Origin: Flavobacteriales bacterium
GTDB lineage: Bacteria > Bacteroidota > Bacteroidia > Flavobacteriales_E > Vicingaceae
Length of the DNA stretch: 64,000 bases
Direction of reading: 5' to 3'
NCBI GenBank assembly: GCA_020635795.1
Contig: JACJZD010000001.1
Location: forward strand, 257,001-321,000
Below the pieces are notes generated by a model. The model was not told the DNA's origin and ran no database searches. It saw only the letters and a program-made list of their open reading frames with translations. Made by a program: the position numbers and the translations under genes. Numbering within the stretch: position 1 is the first letter of the stretch; every line of letters starts with the position of its first letter. This document shows, piece after piece, positions 60,486 through 64,000 of the stretch.

Positions 60486-61982
60486 TCAGTTTACTATTTT
60501 ATAAATATGAAATCGTTCAAACTTGTTATTGTTAGGGTTCATTTTATGCAATACTAAATCTAAAAATCCAGCTTCAATGGTAGTTAAATGTTGTAAATTT
60601 GGATAGGTTTTCATAATTCGTGCTTTTCTTTCTTCAAGCATTTCGTCTTCAACAAATACGACATAGTTGGCTGGAACATAATCCGTATTTTGTAAAATAA
60701 GTTCTACTTCACTATTTTTTACAATAATAAAATGTTTGTCCCAACGCTCGGCGTAAAACCTTGGAGGAAGTAAATAATCGTCTTTATGAGCACAATCCCA
60801 AATGTAGTTGGTCATGTCTTTTTGGTCGGCTAAAAAAGTCATGGTTTCAACCCTGCTTTTTCTTGTGTAAGCGGTTGATATAAACAATAATAGAATACTA
60901 TTCACTACCCAGAAAAACACCCATATTCCGCGATGGAATTTGTTGTATTTAGTCCAAAAATTTGATTTATTTTTAAACTCCATCCAACCCATATAGCCCA
61001 AAATAATTACAAATGGAATCATTGGAGCTATAAATCGTTCTTGTTTGTTAGGGAAGTAACTATGAAACAAAAAGAATAAGACTGACGGTATAAAAATAAA
61101 AGCATGTTTTTTCCAATTTTTAAAATATCCAAACAATAAAAACAAACCTATTGGACCAAACATACCAGCTAGAGTTAATAAATACAGGTAAAATGGTTGG
61201 TCAAAATAAGAAGTTGAGTTGGCTAAATTGTATGAGATATATTCTCCAAGTTCAGCAAATGGTCTGCCCCAAATAAAAATATCGGAAACTTGGGTGAGAG
61301 AAAAAGAAATAAAAGAAACTAGGGTAAAAACAACCAATGACAAGTATTGTCTTTTTAGTAAAAATGTTAATCCAAAACCAAATAAAAAGAAAATGGTTTG
61401 ATAACGAATTCCTACAGCTAAACCAGCAACAAAAGCACCAAGAACTACAATTTTAAGGGGTGGTTTAGAATCGTGTTTAATAAACAACCAAGTGGCATAA
61501 ATAAGCGGTGGAACACAAAAATATTCGACCATATTATGCACGCTTAACCAAGGTAAAAACCATAAAACAGACAGTAACAATCCAACATGTTTTGCAATGT
61601 TAATGTCGGCTATTTTTTTAGCTATCTTAAACCCAAGTACAACAATTGACATCGAATATGCTCCATGAATAAGTCGAACCAAAAACATTTTAAATTGAGC
61701 ATCAGTAAGATGAATCCAATCCAAGAAGCTAAAAAATAAGTAATGCAATCCTACATAAAAAAAACTATGTCCAGAGGGTATCGAATTTTCGTCATTGTTT
61801 AACCAGTTGTTTTGGTCGAAGTTATGAACCCATCCTTCTGCCGGTTCAATAACCAAGAAATGGTCGTCTTGCATGCCGTAACCTTTCGAAAATATTGCAG
61901 CAATCAATCGAATTAATGACCCAATTATTATAATAATGATAAAGGGATTGTTGTTCCAATAATACTTGATTTTTTCTATCAT
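60486..61982 (-). CDS. GT22-like (ALG9-type) membrane mannosyltransferase
   Basis: A 498-residue protein with about ten membrane helices. An early loop has Asp-Asp (GYGMQDDHFLVIEPAEGWVHN), as in GT-C glycosyltransferases. The segment HSYFPNKQERFIAPMIPFVIILGYMGW corresponds to the HKExRF-type motif of the GT22 family (ALG9/PIG-B). These enzymes use polyprenyl-phosphate mannose at the outer membrane leaflet. The DPM1-like synthase at 10815 could supply that donor. The acceptor is unknown. Confidence 0.82.
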   Translation of the reverse strand: MIEKIKYYWNNNPFIIIIIIGSLIRLIAAIFSKGYGMQDDHFLVIEPAEGWVHNFDQNNWLNNDENSIPSGHSFFYVGLHYLFFSFLDWIHLTDAQFKMFLVRLIHGAYSMSIVVLGFKIAKKIADINIAKHVGLLLSVLWFLPWLSVHNMVEYFCVPPLIYATWLFIKHDSKPPLKIVVLGAFVAGLAVGIRYQTIFFLFGFGLTFLLKRQYLSLVVFTLVSFISFSLTQVSDIFIWGRPFAELGEYISYNLANSTSYFDQPFYLYLLTLAGMFGPIGLFLLFGYFKNWKKHAFIFIPSVLFFLFHSYFPNKQERFIAPMIPFVIILGYMGWMEFKNKSNFWTKYNKFHRGIWVFFWVVNSILLLFISTAYTRKSRVETMTFLADQKDMTNYIWDCAHKDDYLLPPRFYAERWDKHFIIVKNSEVELILQNTDYVPANYVVFVEDEMLEERKARIMKTYPNLQHLTTIEAGFLDLVLHKMNPNNNKFERFHIYKIVN

Positions 61983-62078
61983 GGATTTTTATTATTTAAA
62001 CAAAAGTAAAGAGAAAAAATGAGCTTTAATTTATCAATCACATTTACTATCTTTAACCCCTATAATAAAGATACAAGA

Positions 62079-63557
62079 ATGAATAAAATATTAGTTGCAA
62101 ACAGAGGAGAAATTGCGCTTCGTATTATGCGAACGTGCAGAGAAATGGGAATAAAAACAGTGGCTATTTTTTCGGAAGCTGATAGAACGGCTCCTTTTGT
62201 AAGATATGCTGATGAAGCAGTTTGTGTAGGACCTCCACCGTCAAATCAATCGTATTTGCAGGTGGATAAAATCATACAAATATGTAAAGATTTAAAGGTA
62301 GATGGATTACATCCAGGCTATGGGTTTTTATCAGAAAATGCTGAAGCAACTCGAAAAATAACCGAAGCTGGAATCACTTTTATTGGTCCATCGCCCGAAG
62401 CCATGGAATTGATGGGAAGCAAATTGGCTGCAAAAGCCGCAGTTAAAAAATACAACATTCCAATGGTGCCTGGAACTGATGAGGCTATTGATGATATTGC
62501 CGCAGCTAAAGAAATTGCGGTAAAAATTGGTTTTCCTATATTAATTAAAGCTTCTGCTGGTGGTGGTGGTAAAGGTATGCGTGTGGTTGAAAAAGCGGAA
62601 GAGTTTGAAGAACAAATGAACAGAGCAGTAAGTGAAGCTGTTTCTTCGTTTGGTGATGGAGCAGTTTTTATTGAAAAATATGTAGGTTCGCCTCGACATA
62701 TCGAAATTCAAATAATGGCAGACAAACATGGGAATATTGTTTATTTGTTTGAACGTGAGTGTTCTATTCAACGTCGTCACCAAAAGGTAATTGAAGAAGC
62801 TCCATCGTCGGTGTTAACTCCTGAGATTAGAAAAGCCATGGGCGAATGTGCAGTAGATGTAGCTCGTGCGTGTGATTATGTGGGTGCTGGCACTGTAGAG
62901 TTTTTGTTGGAAAACAACAAAGACTTTTACTTTTTGGAAATGAATACACGTTTGCAAGTGGAACATCCAGTTACTGAAATGATTTCAGGTAAGGATTTAG
63001 TGAAGGAACAGATAAATGTGGCAAGAGGTGAAAAATTAAGCTTTACACAAGATGAATTGAAAATTCTTGGTCATTCGTTTGAGGTGCGTGTTTATGCTGA
63101 AGACCCAAGCAATAATTTTTTACCAGATATAGGTCGGCTAAATACCTACCAACGACCAGAAGGAATGGGTATTAGAGTTGATGATGGTTTTGAAGAAGGT
63201 ATGGATATTCCAATTTATTACGACCCGATGATTTCGAAATTAATTACGCACGGAAAAGATAGGGAAGAAGCACGAAACAGAATGTTGAGAGCGATTAACG
63301 ATTATAAAATTAGTGGAGTAGAAACCACTTTGCCATTTTGTAAATTTGCTCTAGAACATGAAGCGTTTATTAGCGGAAACTTTGACACGCACTTTGTAGG
63401 TAAATATTTTACTCCCGAAGTATTGATTGAAGATGATGCTGAATTACAAGAGGTTGCAGCCTTGTTTGCAGCTAAAACATTTTTAGAAAGTAATAAGTCT
63501 GTCGATGTAGTTGAAACTTCTACTACAAAATCGAAATGGAAAATGAATAGATTGTAA
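62079..63557 (+). CDS. accC: Biotin carboxylase subunit of acetyl-/acyl-CoA carboxylase
   Basis: A 492-residue ATP-grasp enzyme that carboxylates the biotin of a carrier protein. The start MNKILVANRGEIALRIMRT at 62079 is the standard one; an in-frame ATG at 62019 would add 20 unrelated residues. The ATP-grasp loop GGGGKGMRVVE, the catalytic EMNTRLQVEHPVTEM and the C-terminal domain are complete. About 40 extra residues at the end lack a biotin-carrier domain. The partner subunits are not in the window, so acetyl-CoA and propionyl-CoA carboxylase cannot be told apart. Confidence 0.94.
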   Translation: MNKILVANRGEIALRIMRTCREMGIKTVAIFSEADRTAPFVRYADEAVCVGPPPSNQSYLQVDKIIQICKDLKVDGLHPGYGFLSENAEATRKITEAGITFIGPSPEAMELMGSKLAAKAAVKKYNIPMVPGTDEAIDDIAAAKEIAVKIGFPILIKASAGGGGKGMRVVEKAEEFEEQMNRAVSEAVSSFGDGAVFIEKYVGSPRHIEIQIMADKHGNIVYLFERECSIQRRHQKVIEEAPSSVLTPEIRKAMGECAVDVARACDYVGAGTVEFLLENNKDFYFLEMNTRLQVEHPVTEMISGKDLVKEQINVARGEKLSFTQDELKILGHSFEVRVYAEDPSNNFLPDIGRLNTYQRPEGMGIRVDDGFEEGMDIPIYYDPMISKLITHGKDREEARNRMLRAINDYKISGVETTLPFCKFALEHEAFISGNFDTHFVGKYFTPEVLIEDDAELQEVAALFAAKTFLESNKSVDVVETSTTKSKWKMNRL

Positions 63558-63622
63558 GCCCATCCCCAACCCTTCCCGAAGGGAAGGGAGATTCTCCCCT
63601 TGAGGGGAGATTAAAGAGGGGT
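63558..63622. repeat. Double-palindrome repeat after accC
   Basis: gcccatccccaacccttccc-gaa-gggaaggg is followed by ctccccttgaggggag and attaaagaggggtg, giving two adjacent hairpins directly behind the accC stop. It is the short form of the repeat at the hemB-hemL junction. Confidence 0.85.
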
Positions 63623-63640
63623 GAAAAACATAAAAAATGT

Positions 63641-64000
63641 ATGAGTAACATCAATTTTAAAATAGAAAATGGGGTAGGAGTAATTACCTTGAACCGACCA
63701 GATAAATTCAACAGTTTTATTCGTCAAATGGCATTTGATTTACAAGCTAGATTGGATGAGTGTGAGAAAAATGCTGAAGTAAGAACGATTTACATTACTG
63801 GCGAAGGTAAAGCGTTTTGTGCTGGACAAGATTTGGCAGAAGCCATCGACCCCAATCAAACTGAATTGACTAAAATAGTTGAAGAACATTACAATCCAAT
63901 TATTGAACGATTAAGAAACATTGAAAAACCAATCGTGTGTGGAGTAAATGGCGTAGCTGCTGGCGCAGGAGCGAACATTGCTTTGGCTTGCGACATTACT
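63641..64000 (+). CDS. PaaG-like enoyl-CoA hydratase/isomerase, 3' end beyond the window
   Basis: The first 120 residues of a crotonase-fold protein are visible, with no stop before the edge. GVGVITLNRPDKFNSF, GEGKAFCAGQDLAEA, EEHYNPIIERLRNIEKPIVCGVNGVAAGAGANIALACDIT closely follow the order of motifs in PaaG (epoxyphenylacetyl-CoA isomerase), including the oxyanion-hole blocks CAGQDL and GVAAGAGANIAL. It lies 83 nt after accC behind a repeat. Other phenylacetate genes are not visible, so the exact substrate is not established. Confidence 0.85.
   Translation, partial: MSNINFKIENGVGVITLNRPDKFNSFIRQMAFDLQARLDECEKNAEVRTIYITGEGKAFCAGQDLAEAIDPNQTELTKIVEEHYNPIIERLRNIEKPIVCGVNGVAAGAGANIALACDIT

Noticed and set aside
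62019..62078. Upstream ATG for accC
   Set aside because: The added residues are not part of the conserved biotin carboxylase start MNKILVANRGEIA.
1..64000. Prophage, integrative element or insertion sequence
   Set aside because: No integrase, transposase, capsid, portal, relaxase or lysis genes are visible. The only mobile signatures are short non-coding palindromic repeats.

Overview
The window is an AT-rich chromosomal segment of a Bacteroidota bacterium, most likely of the Flavobacteriales/Cytophagales type. The evidence is: TAnnTTTG promoter elements (two of them with a TTTG box 18-19 bp upstream), two secreted proteins with C-terminal type IX secretion sorting domains, a prolyl-tRNA synthetase of the archaeal/eukaryotic-like class, BatA-domain and OMPP1/FadL-like proteins, and many short palindromic intergenic repeats of the kind scattered through these genomes. 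No insertion sequence, prophage, CRISPR array or rRNA operon was seen.

Left edge (1-2355, minus strand): an XRE-type regulator, a cytosine-C5 DNA methyltransferase and a GHKL (MutL/MORC-like) ATPase overlap by 8 nt at each junction. The ATPase runs off the window. This is a restriction-modification or defence-type cassette and the only clearly accessory locus. A 462-bp gap rich in inverted repeats separates it from a TetR-regulated RND efflux operon (2818-10272): TetR, TolC-like channel, lipoprotein adaptor, inner-membrane pump and a TPR-like exported protein. A perfect operator dyad overlaps the tetR promoter.

The middle (10345-30900) carries mostly housekeeping genes: a secreted 16-residue-repeat protein, polyprenyl-phosphate mannose synthase, a PnuC-type transporter with a thiamine-binding-like protein, monomeric isocitrate dehydrogenase, L28, Xaa-Pro aminopeptidase, a queuosine-precursor transporter, DsbD, a TSUP permease, a porin, Lnt, proline dehydrogenase, aroB-aroA, GAPDH, S20 and tRNA-Glu. 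aroA has a palindromic repeat and a heptanucleotide tandem repeat inside its reading frame.

The right half (30900-64000) holds proS, a pair of secreted proteins with a shared N-terminal motif, a FadL-like porin, an M23/LysM peptidase, hpt-adk-obgE, lipB, a SIS-domain sugar isomerase, a GT9 glycosyltransferase, an ABC-F protein, a heme cluster (hemB-hemL-hemE plus a ChaN-like lipoprotein), a DEDDh exonuclease, a dihydroorotase homologue that has lost its metal ligands, a BatA/VWA membrane protein, a GT22-like mannosyltransferase, biotin carboxylase and the start of a PaaG-like hydratase/isomerase.

Two themes run through the window. First, several genes have a TAnnTTTG box only 3-6 nt before the start codon, which suggests leaderless mRNAs. 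Second, at least six families of short palindromic elements sit between genes, and two have entered coding sequence: 25 in-frame codons in aroA and the last codons of hemB.
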